From Bacillota bacterium (GTDB lineage: Bacteria > Bacillota > Clostridia > Acetivibrionales > DSM-1351), in contig JAEZOA010000034.1 in the NCBI GenBank assembly GCA_023441625.1, positions 1 to 6,101 on the forward strand: 6,101 bases of DNA, given 5' to 3'. The notes below the pieces were generated by a model, which saw only the letters and a list, made by a program, of their open reading frames with translations, ran no database searches and was not told the origin of the DNA. The translations under genes were made by a program, and so were the position numbers. Shown piece after piece: positions 1 to 5,560 of this stretch (position 1 is the first letter of the stretch; each line of letters opens with the position of its first letter).

Positions 1-22
1 ATTGATATTCAAAATATGACAT
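1..22 (-). CDS. 5' end of an unidentified gene (only 7 codons in window)
   Basis: An ATG at 22-20 is followed by six open codons (MSYFEYQ) before the window ends. A perfect AGGAGG lies at 34-29, six bases upstream of the ATG, which makes this a convincing translation start. Seven residues are too few to name the product. The gene sits directly behind a leader with a micro-ORF and a stem-loop, so its expression is probably conditional. Confidence 0.6.
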
Positions 23-64
23 AACTTACCTCCTAATTTTCAACTCACTTTTTCAATGTAAAAT

Positions 65-107
65 TAGCAAGGCTATCTCTAAAATCAATTTATAAGTAGC
101 CTTGCTA
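65..107 (-). terminator. leader hairpin, possible attenuator terminator
   Basis: A perfect 11-bp inverted repeat, TAGCAAGGCTA / TAGCCTTGCTA, lies at 97-107 and 65-75 with a 21-base loop. On the minus strand it is followed by only four T residues (ATTTTACA), so it is a weak intrinsic terminator at best. It lies between a micro-ORF (125-105) and the ribosome binding site of the gene that starts at 22. Its 5' arm also takes part in a competing 7-bp hairpin at 94-110 (AAGTAGC, loop AAG, GCTACTT), so the two folds exclude each other. Confidence 0.5.
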
Positions 108-125
108 CTTAGTCCAAATTCCCAT
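105..125 (-). CDS. putative 6-residue leader peptide MGIWTK
   Basis: ATG GGA ATT TGG ACT AAG TAG is preceded by AAAGGAG at 139-133, seven bases before the ATG. That signal is stronger than expected by chance for so short a frame. The stop codon lies inside the 5' arm of the leader hairpin (97-107), so a ribosome paused on the last codons would cover that arm and stop the hairpin forming. This is the layout of inducible leader peptides ahead of some antibiotic-resistance genes. That parallel is an inference, because the downstream gene is not visible. Alternatively it is a chance micro-ORF. Confidence 0.4.
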   Translation of the reverse strand: MGIWTK

Positions 126-159
126 CGTATTTCTCCTTTATTATTATTATTTATAATAG

Positions 160-221
160 GTAGTTGCGAAACTATTTAGTTTTATCCTTTGTATACCAAA
201 GTAGATGTGCTTCGCAATTAC
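160..221 (-). other. long imperfect stem-loop in leader region
   Basis: GTAATTGCGAA (221-211) and TTCGCAACTAC (170-160) pair over 10 of 11 positions around a 40-base loop, which itself contains a small 5-bp hairpin (CTTTG/CAAAG at 187-201). It lies between a candidate promoter near 251 and the micro-ORF at 125, so it would be part of the same 5' leader. I do not recognise a known riboswitch; T-box specifier-type conserved bases are absent. Confidence 0.3.
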
Positions 222-250
222 TTATTTTTATTTATTACATTTCGTCATTT

Positions 251-256
251 ATTATA
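251..256 (-). promoter_or_regulatory. candidate -10 element for the left-edge leader transcript
   Basis: A perfect TATAAT lies at 256-251 on the minus strand, about 125 bases upstream of the micro-ORF. No good -35 is found at 16-18 bases. TTACGT lies 20 bases upstream, which is too far for a normal sigma-A promoter. In sequence this AT-rich a TATAAT can be accidental. Confidence 0.25.
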
Positions 257-291
257 TCTTTTTATTTTATGTAATTACGTAAGATTAAATA

Positions 292-611
292 TTATTTAGC
301 TTCTGACTCTGCCATAACACGGGTACGAAATAATGCTATTTGAATAGAGATAGCTTTTTCTCTGGTTTTTTGAACTATACTAAGATCGTATTTATAAAAG
401 TCACGAAGCAACTTCTCTATTAATTCAATGAATATGTATATAAAATCATACCGGAGTACTTTATATAAAAACCGTTTCGTATTTTATCATATTCTTTAGG
501 TTGTATACCAAAAGAAGTATAAATCACAATCGCCTAACTTTTTGTGTATAAATCTTGAAGAATAGCGCCTTTTGCTGCTCTTCAAAAGACTTGCATGCAT
601 TTTGCAAGACT
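292..611 (-). pseudogene. decayed coding remnants in shifting frames, function unknown
   Basis: Three overlapping minus-strand open segments read like protein but lie in different frames. The upstream segment, to the TGA at 526-524, contains SFEEQQKALFFKIYTQ. The middle one, to the TAA at 422-420, contains FGIQPKEYDKIRNGFYIKY. The last, to the TAA at 294-292, contains EKLLRDFYKYDLS and ends RVMAESEAK. None has a ribosome binding site and start. Read together they suggest a gene broken by frameshifts, or several joined fragments. I do not recognise a family, and the apparent coding character of AT-rich DNA can mislead, so this is tentative. Confidence 0.3.
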
Positions 612-892
612 ATTCATACTAACTTACATGTGTATATTTTATATTAAATACTAACGGTATTATTGCAACTATAATATCATACTAGTTAAAATTAATAAAA
701 TTAATTCTTCTGTCATTTATAAGATAAACTGATTTTATCATAACATTTCCCGTAAAATAGTATTTTATAAAACAAACCTATTACGCAATTTAAGAGTCTT
801 ATGGGCATTTAAAAACTACCAAGGATGATTAAAAAACGTTTTATTTACAGCTCTCCTCTTCTCCAGTCAACGTTGCCGCCTTTATTATATAT
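612..892. other. intergenic region without a supportable gene
   Basis: This AT-rich stretch downstream of the NUDIX gene holds no frame with a ribosome binding site and no clean terminator. A short in-frame scrap ending GNVDWRRGEL lies on the minus strand at 889-845, but it has no start codon and is too short to call. Confidence 0.5.
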
Positions 893-1342
893 CTAGTTAT
901 GCTCCTCGCCAGAAGCCATGATATTATTTACTTTTTCTATTAATATAGGTTGAATTTCTGGATAGGTCCAATTATCCGGCAGCTTATCAAAAAGTTCTAT
1001 CTTCTCTATTTCAAAACCGGGTAATTTCTCAAATTCGTTAATATCAGCATAATATAGCATACCGAAAGTCTCAACTTTATTTTCAATTACTCCGCCACTA
1101 CGACAAACAGAATATATACATATCTGCTTAATAACATAATCCGTTGCACCAGTTTCCTCATAAAGTTCTCTTTTCGCTGTTGTCAAAATGTCTTCACCAT
1201 CTTCTCTATGTCCACCGGGACATTCATATGCATCTCTTTCTCTATGCTTACACAGCACCCATTTACCTCTGCTTTTAGATACAATGACTGCAAATTTTAA
1301 TAGATTATCTTCAATGTAATTATAAAAATTAATTGATAACAC
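893..1342 (-). CDS. NUDIX hydrolase
   Basis: This 149-residue protein carries a complete Nudix box: G44, E50, R58-E59, E62-E63 and G65 match the pattern GX5EX7REUXEEXGU. The glutamates bind the divalent metal needed to cleave a nucleoside diphosphate linked to another group. The sequence before the box (LLKFAVIVSKSRGKWVLCKH) and the overall size resemble the small YtkD-like 8-oxo-dGTP/NTP diphosphatase group, but the substrate cannot be read from sequence. The frame is open to a TTG at 1405. I prefer the GTG at 1342-1340 because AAAGAGG lies about nine bases upstream of it, and because the family usually begins only about 15 residues before the LLKFAVI strand. A terminator separates it from the coiled-coil gene upstream, so it is probably transcribed alone. 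The product is cytoplasmic, with no membrane segment. Confidence 0.88.
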   Translation of the reverse strand: MLSINFYNYIEDNLLKFAVIVSKSRGKWVLCKHRERDAYECPGGHREDGEDILTTAKRELYEETGATDYVIKQICIYSVCRSGGVIENKVETFGMLYYADINEFEKLPGFEIEKIELFDKLPDNWTYPEIQPILIEKVNNIMASGEEHN

Positions 1343-1419
1343 TAGGATATACCTCTTTTCCGTTATCTTATATTTTCTTAAGCATAATAAAAATATTTTA
1401 ATCAATAATAGGTAATTTA

Positions 1420-1448
1420 TTTCTAATACTTTTAGGTCCTATTTACAA
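1420..1448 (-). promoter_or_regulatory. weak candidate promoter for the NUDIX gene
   Basis: TTGTAA at 1448-1443 and TAGAAA at 1425-1420 are separated by 17 bases on the minus strand. Each matches the sigma-A consensus at four of six positions. It lies just after the terminator of the preceding gene and about 78 bases before the GTG start. Other AT-rich combinations in the gap are possible. Confidence 0.3.
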
Positions 1449-1456
1449 TAAATATG

Positions 1457-1491
1457 AAAGCATTATCAATGCTCATATCTGACAATGCTTT
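1457..1491 (-). terminator. intrinsic terminator after the coiled-coil gene
   Basis: A 12-bp stem, AAAGCATTGTCA / TGATAATGCTTT, with one G-U pair and an 11-base loop begins six bases after the TAA stop of the gene ending at 1497. The T tract on the minus strand is poor (CATATTTATT), while the opposite strand has ATTTTTT after the stem. It may therefore work in both directions. It marks the end of the two-component/coiled-coil transcription unit. Confidence 0.65.
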
Positions 1492-1496
1492 ATTTT

Positions 1497-2117
1497 TTAT
1501 GACAGGCTATATGATGCATGCTGCTTCCTATAGGAATCATTATCCTTCTCACTCAACTCAGCCTTCAGTTGCTTCAATTGTTTTTCCAGTTCTTCACGTT
1601 TATTATTATCACCACCCTGAACACTAGCTAACTGTTGTTCAAGCTGCTGCATTTCTGCCCTTAATTGTTTAATTTCACGGTCAACGCCGTCGGTACTAGC
1701 TGTACAAAAGCTTTCTTCGCCGCCATCTGCCTTTTTCGAAGGCTCGGTATTATTGGCTGATTTAGCACATTCTTTAGAGACTTCCACCTGCTTTGATAGT
1801 TCTGTGTTTTCCAGTGCTCCAACACTTACCTTAGACTGTTCATTATTTTTTCCATCCTCACTTGATCGGTCAAATACAATTCTCTGTCTACCGCCCTCGT
1901 ACTTCTCTAACCTGTAGACACCGGCAGAGCTCTCAGGCTTATCACCGCTTGGGATGTATTCGTCGCGAGGTTCTGCACGTGATAAGGACTGCTCCGCCTC
2001 AGAAGCAACCTCTGTTTTAACGGATACATTTACTGCTTGTCCTTGTGTATTTTCCGCTTTATTAGCATAATGATTCTGTTGATCAATGCTATTATTAAAT
2101 GTTCCTATCAGCATCAT
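1497..2117 (-). CDS. hydrophilic coiled-coil protein, probable output gene of the LytTR system
   Basis: I do not recognise a named family with certainty. The 206-residue protein is strongly hydrophilic, rich in Glu, Lys, Ser, Asn and Gln, and has no signal peptide or membrane segment. Residues 1-50 look disordered. A compact patch follows (DEYIPSG near 52-58, then GVYRLEKYEGG near 66-75), then a low-complexity linker. Residues about 145-192 form a clear coiled coil (EIKQLRAEMQQLEQQL and EELEKQLKQLKAEL) before a tail ending YRKQHASYSLS. The coiled coil faintly resembles FlxA-like proteins. AAAGGAGG ends four bases before the ATG at 2117 and seven before a second ATG at 2114; either may be the start, and the in-frame ATG at 2147 lies upstream of the ribosome binding site. 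It follows the kinase gene and has its own promoter behind a pair of LytTR-type repeats. Its base composition is locally richer than its surroundings (35 of 60 bases are G or C at 1921-1980). Confidence 0.75.
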   Translation of the reverse strand: MMLIGTFNNSIDQQNHYANKAENTQGQAVNVSVKTEVASEAEQSLSRAEPRDEYIPSGDKPESSAGVYRLEKYEGGRQRIVFDRSSEDGKNNEQSKVSVGALENTELSKQVEVSKECAKSANNTEPSKKADGGEESFCTASTDGVDREIKQLRAEMQQLEQQLASVQGGDNNKREELEKQLKQLKAELSEKDNDSYRKQHASYSLS

Positions 2118-2160
2118 AATTCCTCCTTTGGTTATACAATTCAGCATTCTTATGCTTTAG

Positions 2161-2188
2161 ATTCTACAACTATAACCAAAGTTTTCAA
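2161..2188 (-). promoter_or_regulatory. promoter of the coiled-coil gene
   Basis: TTGAAA (2188-2183) and TAGAAT (2166-2161) are separated by 16 bases. The -35 overlaps the TGA stop codon of the kinase gene and begins seven bases after the proximal LytTR-type repeat. Predicted initiation near 2154 would leave about 40 bases of leader. The same repeat-to-hexamer distance is seen upstream of the response regulator gene, which supports an activated promoter. Confidence 0.6.
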
Positions 2189-3507
2189 TATGATTGTTGT
2201 GGAATGTCCTTAGGGTGTTGTGGAATGATGAATAACATGTTCAAATCAAATGTATGATTTGTAACTACCACCTCCATATTACCATTATATTTTTTTAAGA
2301 TTGCCCTAATATTTGAAAGGCCAATTCCCTCTAGTGGAGGTGGCGTTCCTTTACGGCAGTTGTTTTTCACATTTAAAAGATAAATATTCCCCTTTCGAGT
2401 TCCAGATAAATCAATCTGTCTATCTTTTTCAGAGAGCTCTTCACTAGCCTTTATTGCATTGTCTACGGCATTGGAAAACACAATGCACCAGTCTAAATCG
2501 TTTATAAGACTTTGCTCAGGAATAAGTATGGAGATAGCGATTTTAATACCTTTTTGTGCAGCAACTCCAAGTTTACTGCTTAATAATGCGTCTACAACAG
2601 CATTTCCGGTATGAACTGGAAGTAATAACGACTTTGAAGCAGTCTCCAGATTTTCTAAATACCCAGTAGCTTCCGGGATCTTTCCATCCCTTATAAGTTG
2701 GTGTAATACAAGTAGATGATTCTGAATATCGTGACGAAAAGAACTGGCCTGTTGGTATCTTGCTTTTGCTTCTCTGATATATACTTCCTGATTCATTGTT
2801 TGCTGTTGCAAAAGTAAAATTGTCTGTTCCTGATCAATAGATACCTCTAATTTCTTGTATGCCATCAGGGTAGAAAACAGGCCACCATAGGCAAAGAAAC
2901 GCAAAACAAGTAATTGTGCGCTATTTATGACGGGAAAGATTAGCCCCTCTTCTGTATCAAGGACAATGGTATTGCCATAAATAGAATCTGATACAACCGT
3001 TTCTACCACAATGACAAATAAAACCGGAATAATGAGCAGCGGTAGCAATGGCACCCGCATATCCTTTATGCCACTTAGGAAAAACCTTGTAACAAGATAA
3101 AAGGTAAATATAAATAGAAGAACAGTAACCCCATAACGTATTAAATCACCGAATTGAAAAAACGGACTTATCTTAACAGTGGAGAAACCCCAATGAATAA
3201 GGGATTGTGAAACCCCATCTGCAATGCTGTATATGGAAACCACCAACGATGAAGCTGCAAGAACTCCTAAAAATTTAACTTCATGAAAAAACACACCATA
3301 CCCTGTGAGTAGTCCAGTAATCAGAACAATGTAGATAATTTCGCTAATCCATCCAAAGCCCTTACAAATGCATAATCCGCAAGATAGCATTGCATACAAA
3401 AGGCACTTATACCACCGAAAGGACTCGTTGCACAGACGGCAGAAACCGAAATATAACAATATGGAAATCGCAATATAATAAAAAAAGCTCATAATTATCC
3501 AATCCAT
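2185..3507 (-). CDS. membrane sensor histidine kinase, GHKL/AgrC-type
   Basis: The 440-residue kinase begins with six or seven hydrophobic segments (about 7-24, 33-48, 55-72, 78-96, 124-143, 152-171 and 191-213). A dimerisation helix follows, with the phospho-acceptor motif FRHDIQNHL (His259), the type found in HPK10/AgrC and other partners of LytTR regulators. The ATP-binding GHKL domain shows the N box (SNAVDNAIKASEE, Asn346 and Asn350) and a GIGLSN glycine box (394-399). It should autophosphorylate in response to a signal at the membrane and pass the phosphate to the adjacent regulator. Its ATG follows the TAA of the regulator gene with no gap, with AAAGGAAAGGAAC as ribosome binding site, so translation is coupled. 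The last codons and the stop overlap the operator and promoter of the next gene. No peptide-pheromone gene is visible nearby, so the ligand is unknown. Confidence 0.92.
   Translation of the reverse strand: MDWIIMSFFYYIAISILLYFGFCRLCNESFRWYKCLLYAMLSCGLCICKGFGWISEIIYIVLITGLLTGYGVFFHEVKFLGVLAASSLVVSIYSIADGVSQSLIHWGFSTVKISPFFQFGDLIRYGVTVLLFIFTFYLVTRFFLSGIKDMRVPLLPLLIIPVLFVIVVETVVSDSIYGNTIVLDTEEGLIFPVINSAQLLVLRFFAYGGLFSTLMAYKKLEVSIDQEQTILLLQQQTMNQEVYIREAKARYQQASSFRHDIQNHLLVLHQLIRDGKIPEATGYLENLETASKSLLLPVHTGNAVVDALLSSKLGVAAQKGIKIAISILIPEQSLINDLDWCIVFSNAVDNAIKASEELSEKDRQIDLSGTRKGNIYLLNVKNNCRKGTPPPLEGIGLSNIRAILKKYNGNMEVVVTNHTFDLNMLFIIPQHPKDIPQQSY
2195..2227 (-). promoter_or_regulatory. LytTR-type operator: two 12-bp direct repeats, 21-bp period
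   Basis: CATTCCACAACA occurs twice without mismatch, at 2227-2216 and 2206-2195 on the minus strand. The start-to-start distance is 21 bases, two turns of the helix. The site lies inside the coding sequence for kinase residues about 427-438. A near-identical pair (CATTTCACAACA and CATTTTACAACA) precedes the response regulator gene. Direct repeats with about 21-bp period are the normal target of dimeric LytTR regulators such as AgrA, ComE and VirR. The likely binder is the LytTR regulator encoded at 3508-4215. Confidence 0.75.
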
Positions 3508-4215
3508 TTATGTTCCTTTCCTTTTCATATACAACATCATTGCATCCATGAACTCTTGATGCCTAAGTCTTGAGGCGGGGACACGTTCTCCATTTTCCAG
3601 TGTAATCTCCCTTGCAGAGTACTCCAGCAAATAGTTTAGATTTACGAGATAGCTTCGATGACAACGAACAAAACGATAATCAAGCTGCTTTTCAAGCTCT
3701 TCCAGTTTGCAGTAGTATTCAATAACACCATTTTTGGTATGAAGGTATATTTTTCGGTTTTTTACTTCGCAATAATAAATATCCTCCAGCTTAACCGACT
3801 TACACCAACTCATGGTCTGAATGAATAGGCTATTATTTTTATTTTCTTTTATTTTCGTAACTGCACGGTTTAGTGCTTTTTGCAATCGGCTTTCATCAAT
3901 CGGTTTACAGATATAATCAAGAGCCTCCACTTCAAAAGCATCGTATACGCTTTCTGATAATGCGGTTATAAAAATAATGATACTTCGATTTTGGCTTTCT
4001 CTGATTTTCTTAGCTAATGTAATTCCATCTTGTTCTGGCATCTGTATATCCAAAAGAAACAAATCATGTGAACATGATGTTTTCAGAAGCTGTGTAGCAC
4101 TAATAAAGCATTTGATTTCACAATGCTCTTTTAGTACATGCATATAATCTTCTACTTTTCGTGACATAATCTGGCAAACGGCTGGTTCGTCGTCGCATAT
4201 GGCAATTTTTATCAT
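3508..4215 (-). CDS. response regulator, REC-LytTR (AgrA/LytR type)
   Basis: The 235-residue protein has a receiver domain at residues 1-120 with the acidic pair Asp8-Asp9, phospho-acceptor Asp56 in LFLLDIQMPEQDG, Thr84 and Lys104 (DYICKPI), so all catalytic positions are intact. A LytTR DNA-binding domain fills about 134-231, with the characteristic VKLEDIYYCE, the FVRCHRSYLVNL stretch and a final ENGERVPASRLR. It is the first gene of an operon with the kinase. Its start ATG at 4215 has AAAAAAGGAA six bases upstream. Two LytTR-type direct repeats lie upstream at 4285-4317 and a matching pair lies ahead of the third gene, so it probably controls its own operon and that gene. The target assignment is inferred from the repeats. 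Confidence 0.93.
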   Translation of the reverse strand: MIKIAICDDEPAVCQIMSRKVEDYMHVLKEHCEIKCFISATQLLKTSCSHDLFLLDIQMPEQDGITLAKKIRESQNRSIIIFITALSESVYDAFEVEALDYICKPIDESRLQKALNRAVTKIKENKNNSLFIQTMSWCKSVKLEDIYYCEVKNRKIYLHTKNGVIEYYCKLEELEKQLDYRFVRCHRSYLVNLNYLLEYSAREITLENGERVPASRLRHQEFMDAMMLYMKRKGT

Positions 4216-4249
4216 AATTATTCCTTTTTTATGGATCGACCTTTACTTT

Positions 4250-4278
4250 ATTTTTTCAAATTTCTATGCCAATTGCAA
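4250..4278 (-). promoter_or_regulatory. regulated promoter (P2) of the response regulator/kinase operon
   Basis: TTGCAA at 4278-4273 begins seven bases after the proximal repeat, exactly as at the coiled-coil gene. The -10 is poor: AAAAAT at 4255-4250 with 17-base spacing. A weak -10 fits a promoter that needs an activator, but the position of the -10 is uncertain. Confidence 0.4.
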
Positions 4279-4284
4279 TAAGGC

Positions 4285-4317
4285 TGTTGTAAAATGTCTT
4301 GATTATGTTGTGAAATG
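4285..4317 (-). promoter_or_regulatory. LytTR-type operator ahead of the response regulator gene
   Basis: CATTTCACAACA (4317-4306) and CATTTTACAACA (4296-4285) form a direct repeat with 21-bp period. They differ from the exact pair at 2195-2227 in one and two bases. Position upstream of the regulator's own gene points to autoregulation. Confidence 0.72.
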
Positions 4318-4327
4318 CTCAGATACC

Positions 4328-4356
4328 ATTATATCCGAAGAGGCAGATGTCCACAA
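4328..4356 (-). promoter_or_regulatory. candidate basal promoter (P1) upstream of the LytTR operator
   Basis: TTGTGG (4356-4351) and a perfect TATAAT (4333-4328) are separated by 17 bases on the minus strand. Initiation near 4321 would place the two LytTR-type repeats in the first 35 transcribed bases. It could supply a low constitutive level of the sensor pair. Another weaker pair, TTGTTA/TATTAT with 16-base spacing, lies at 4412-4385. Confidence 0.45.
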
Positions 4357-4515
4357 TCAACAATAGGCAGTTTTTATAATACTAATAATATCATTCCAAA
4401 CAGAAATAACAAACTAAATTTACCAGTAATCTATGTACGCCATTTATTAATTTGTACTTCTTACACTTCCTTTTTTGGCGTATGCATTTTTCGTAGCATA
4501 AAAGACTGAATACAT
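4357..4515. other. intergenic region, no supported gene
   Basis: The stretch lies between the terminator of the MerR gene and the promoter of the two-component operon. Short frames occur on both strands, including a 22-codon one on the minus strand, but none has a ribosome binding site. I looked here for a pheromone-precursor gene and found nothing supportable. Confidence 0.5.
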
Positions 4516-4550
4516 AAAAATCCCCTAAGCCTTATTTTAAGGTTTAGAGG
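4516..4550 (-). terminator. intrinsic terminator of the MerR gene
   Basis: On the minus strand CCTCTAAACCTTA pairs with TAAGGCTTAGGGG (one mismatch and one G-U pair) around a short A-rich loop and is followed by ATTTTTATG. The stem spans 4550-4522 and the T run 4520-4516. It ends about 35 bases after the MerR stop codon and insulates the two-component operon from it. Confidence 0.75.
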
Positions 4551-4559
4551 ACTTCATTG

Positions 4560-4588
4560 AAATAGACGAATATTAGCAACGTCTATTT
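4560..4588 (-). other. second hairpin overlapping the MerR stop codon
   Basis: AAATAGACG and CGTCTATTT form a perfect 9-bp stem around an 11-base loop. The TAG stop codon of the MerR gene lies within the 5' arm. No T run follows, so it is more likely a 3'-end stabilising structure than a terminator; the real terminator lies just beyond. Confidence 0.5.
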
Positions 4589-5428
4589 AATTGGAATCTG
4601 TATTTCAGTTATATATTCATTAGGATTATCAGTAGCCCAATCGCCCTTGTGATATATTTCTCTGATTGGTCCATTCGCTAAATAATTATTATGTCGTATC
4701 CAGTTAAAAAGAGTATCAAATGTTTTACTGATCGTTGAAAAATCGCCATGATGAACAATACAAGCCATTTTTTCAATCCTTGGGAGTTTGTATACCTGCA
4801 CATCTTCGTTACCTTCAAAGAGTTTAGTAACAGGCTCCACTACTTCAACGTCAAGCGTATGTTCATCATAATTTATATTCCATTGCTTCATATCCCACCA
4901 GCCGGAATGATAAAGCATTAAGCAAGGAATTGTACGTTTTATATCTTGTTTGTTAATATAGTTATTAACTATAGGCCACATTTTTTTTAAGTTTTCATCA
5001 AATTCATTTTTAGCAAAAACTTTACGCGTTGATGCAACTAGAATTGGTTCCACTGTTTTAATAATAATCTCATTCATACGGGGAATGCCTCCATTCTTTA
5101 TTAAAAAAATATTAGTATGAAGACGTTCAAGTCTGTTGTATTCCTCTGTTAGAGTGGTTTCAAGAAGCTGGGCTTTATTTTCGAGCATTTCGAGAAGTAA
5201 CTGGACAGGAGAATTATCCTTCATTAGATTTGATATTTCAATTAATGAAAATCCTGCATCTTTTAAAGCCAGTATTTTATTAACAGTTACTATCTGCGAA
5301 GCATCATAATATCGATAGCCGGTAAATTTATCAACAGCTATAGGTAAAAGCAATTCTTGCTTTTCATAATGATATAGCGTATCTGCTGATAAACCACACA
5401 ATTTTGAAAACTCACCGATTCTAAACAT
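4583..5428 (-). CDS. MerR-family regulator with GyrI-like ligand-binding domain
   Basis: The 281-residue protein opens with a MerR winged helix-turn-helix (MFRIGEFSKLCGLS, then TLYHYEKQELLLP, GYRYYDASQ and the LKDAGFSLIEIS helix; residues 1-70). A dimerising coiled coil follows at about 75-110. A GyrI-like/AraC-type effector domain runs from about 117 to 281, ending in the typical REIYHKGDW and EYITEIQIPI. Such proteins bind amphipathic drugs or other small molecules and activate promoters with over-long spacers. The frame stays open to 5551, but the ATG at 5428 is chosen because the MerR fold begins there, GGGAG lies eight bases upstream, and the extra 41 codons would cover the promoter. No transporter or enzyme accompanies it, so only autoregulation is visible. 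The ligand is unknown. Confidence 0.9.
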   Translation of the reverse strand: MFRIGEFSKLCGLSADTLYHYEKQELLLPIAVDKFTGYRYYDASQIVTVNKILALKDAGFSLIEISNLMKDNSPVQLLLEMLENKAQLLETTLTEEYNRLERLHTNIFLIKNGGIPRMNEIIIKTVEPILVASTRKVFAKNEFDENLKKMWPIVNNYINKQDIKRTIPCLMLYHSGWWDMKQWNINYDEHTLDVEVVEPVTKLFEGNEDVQVYKLPRIEKMACIVHHGDFSTISKTFDTLFNWIRHNNYLANGPIREIYHKGDWATDNPNEYITEIQIPIK

Positions 5429-5480
5429 TAAATCAACTCCCAACAAACTTTTCAGGTGTGCACCCCTGTCGTCTGTTAAT

Positions 5481-5511
5481 AGACTACACCTTCGGGTTAC
5501 CCAAAAGTCAA
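5481..5511 (-). promoter_or_regulatory. MerR-type promoter/operator with 19-bp spacer
   Basis: TTGACT (5511-5506) and TAGTCT (5486-5481) are separated by 19 bases, the over-long spacing that MerR-family activators correct by twisting DNA. An imperfect palindrome, ACTTTTGGGT-A-ACCCGAAGGT with 8 of 10 matched pairs, spans 5508-5488 and so fills the spacer. The layout closely resembles the BmrR target. Initiation near 5474 leaves about 46 bases before the MerR start codon, so the gene is very probably autoregulated. Confidence 0.75.
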
Positions 5512-5560
5512 TATATTTATTAGCATAAATATAATTAATCTTCTGTTGCATGATTAATAC

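Noticed and set aside
541..595. Inverted repeat TTGAAGA/TCTTCAA as a terminator
   Set aside because: No T run follows on either strand and the repeat falls within decayed coding sequence.
845..889. Short minus-strand scrap ending GNVDWRRGEL
   Set aside because: It is only about 15 codons with no start codon, too short to separate from chance.
1343..1405. TTG-initiated extension of the NUDIX frame
   Set aside because: There is no ribosome binding site for the TTG, while AAAGAGG is placed well for the GTG at 1342.
2118..2147. Upstream ATG of the coiled-coil gene
   Set aside because: The AAAGGAGG ribosome binding site lies inside this extension and serves the ATG at 2117 or 2114.
4315..4509. 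64-codon plus-strand frame
   Set aside because: It has no ribosome binding site, its composition is not protein-like, and it lies antisense over the operator and promoter of the response regulator operon.
4357..4515. Possible pheromone-precursor gene beside the AgrC-like kinase
   Set aside because: The short frames lack ribosome binding sites and leader-like or cysteine-bearing features; no AgrB-like gene is present in the window.
5429..5551. 41-residue N-terminal extension of the MerR frame
   Set aside because: It covers the MerR promoter/operator and lies before the conserved start of the MerR fold; GGGAG sits correctly ahead of the ATG at 5428.
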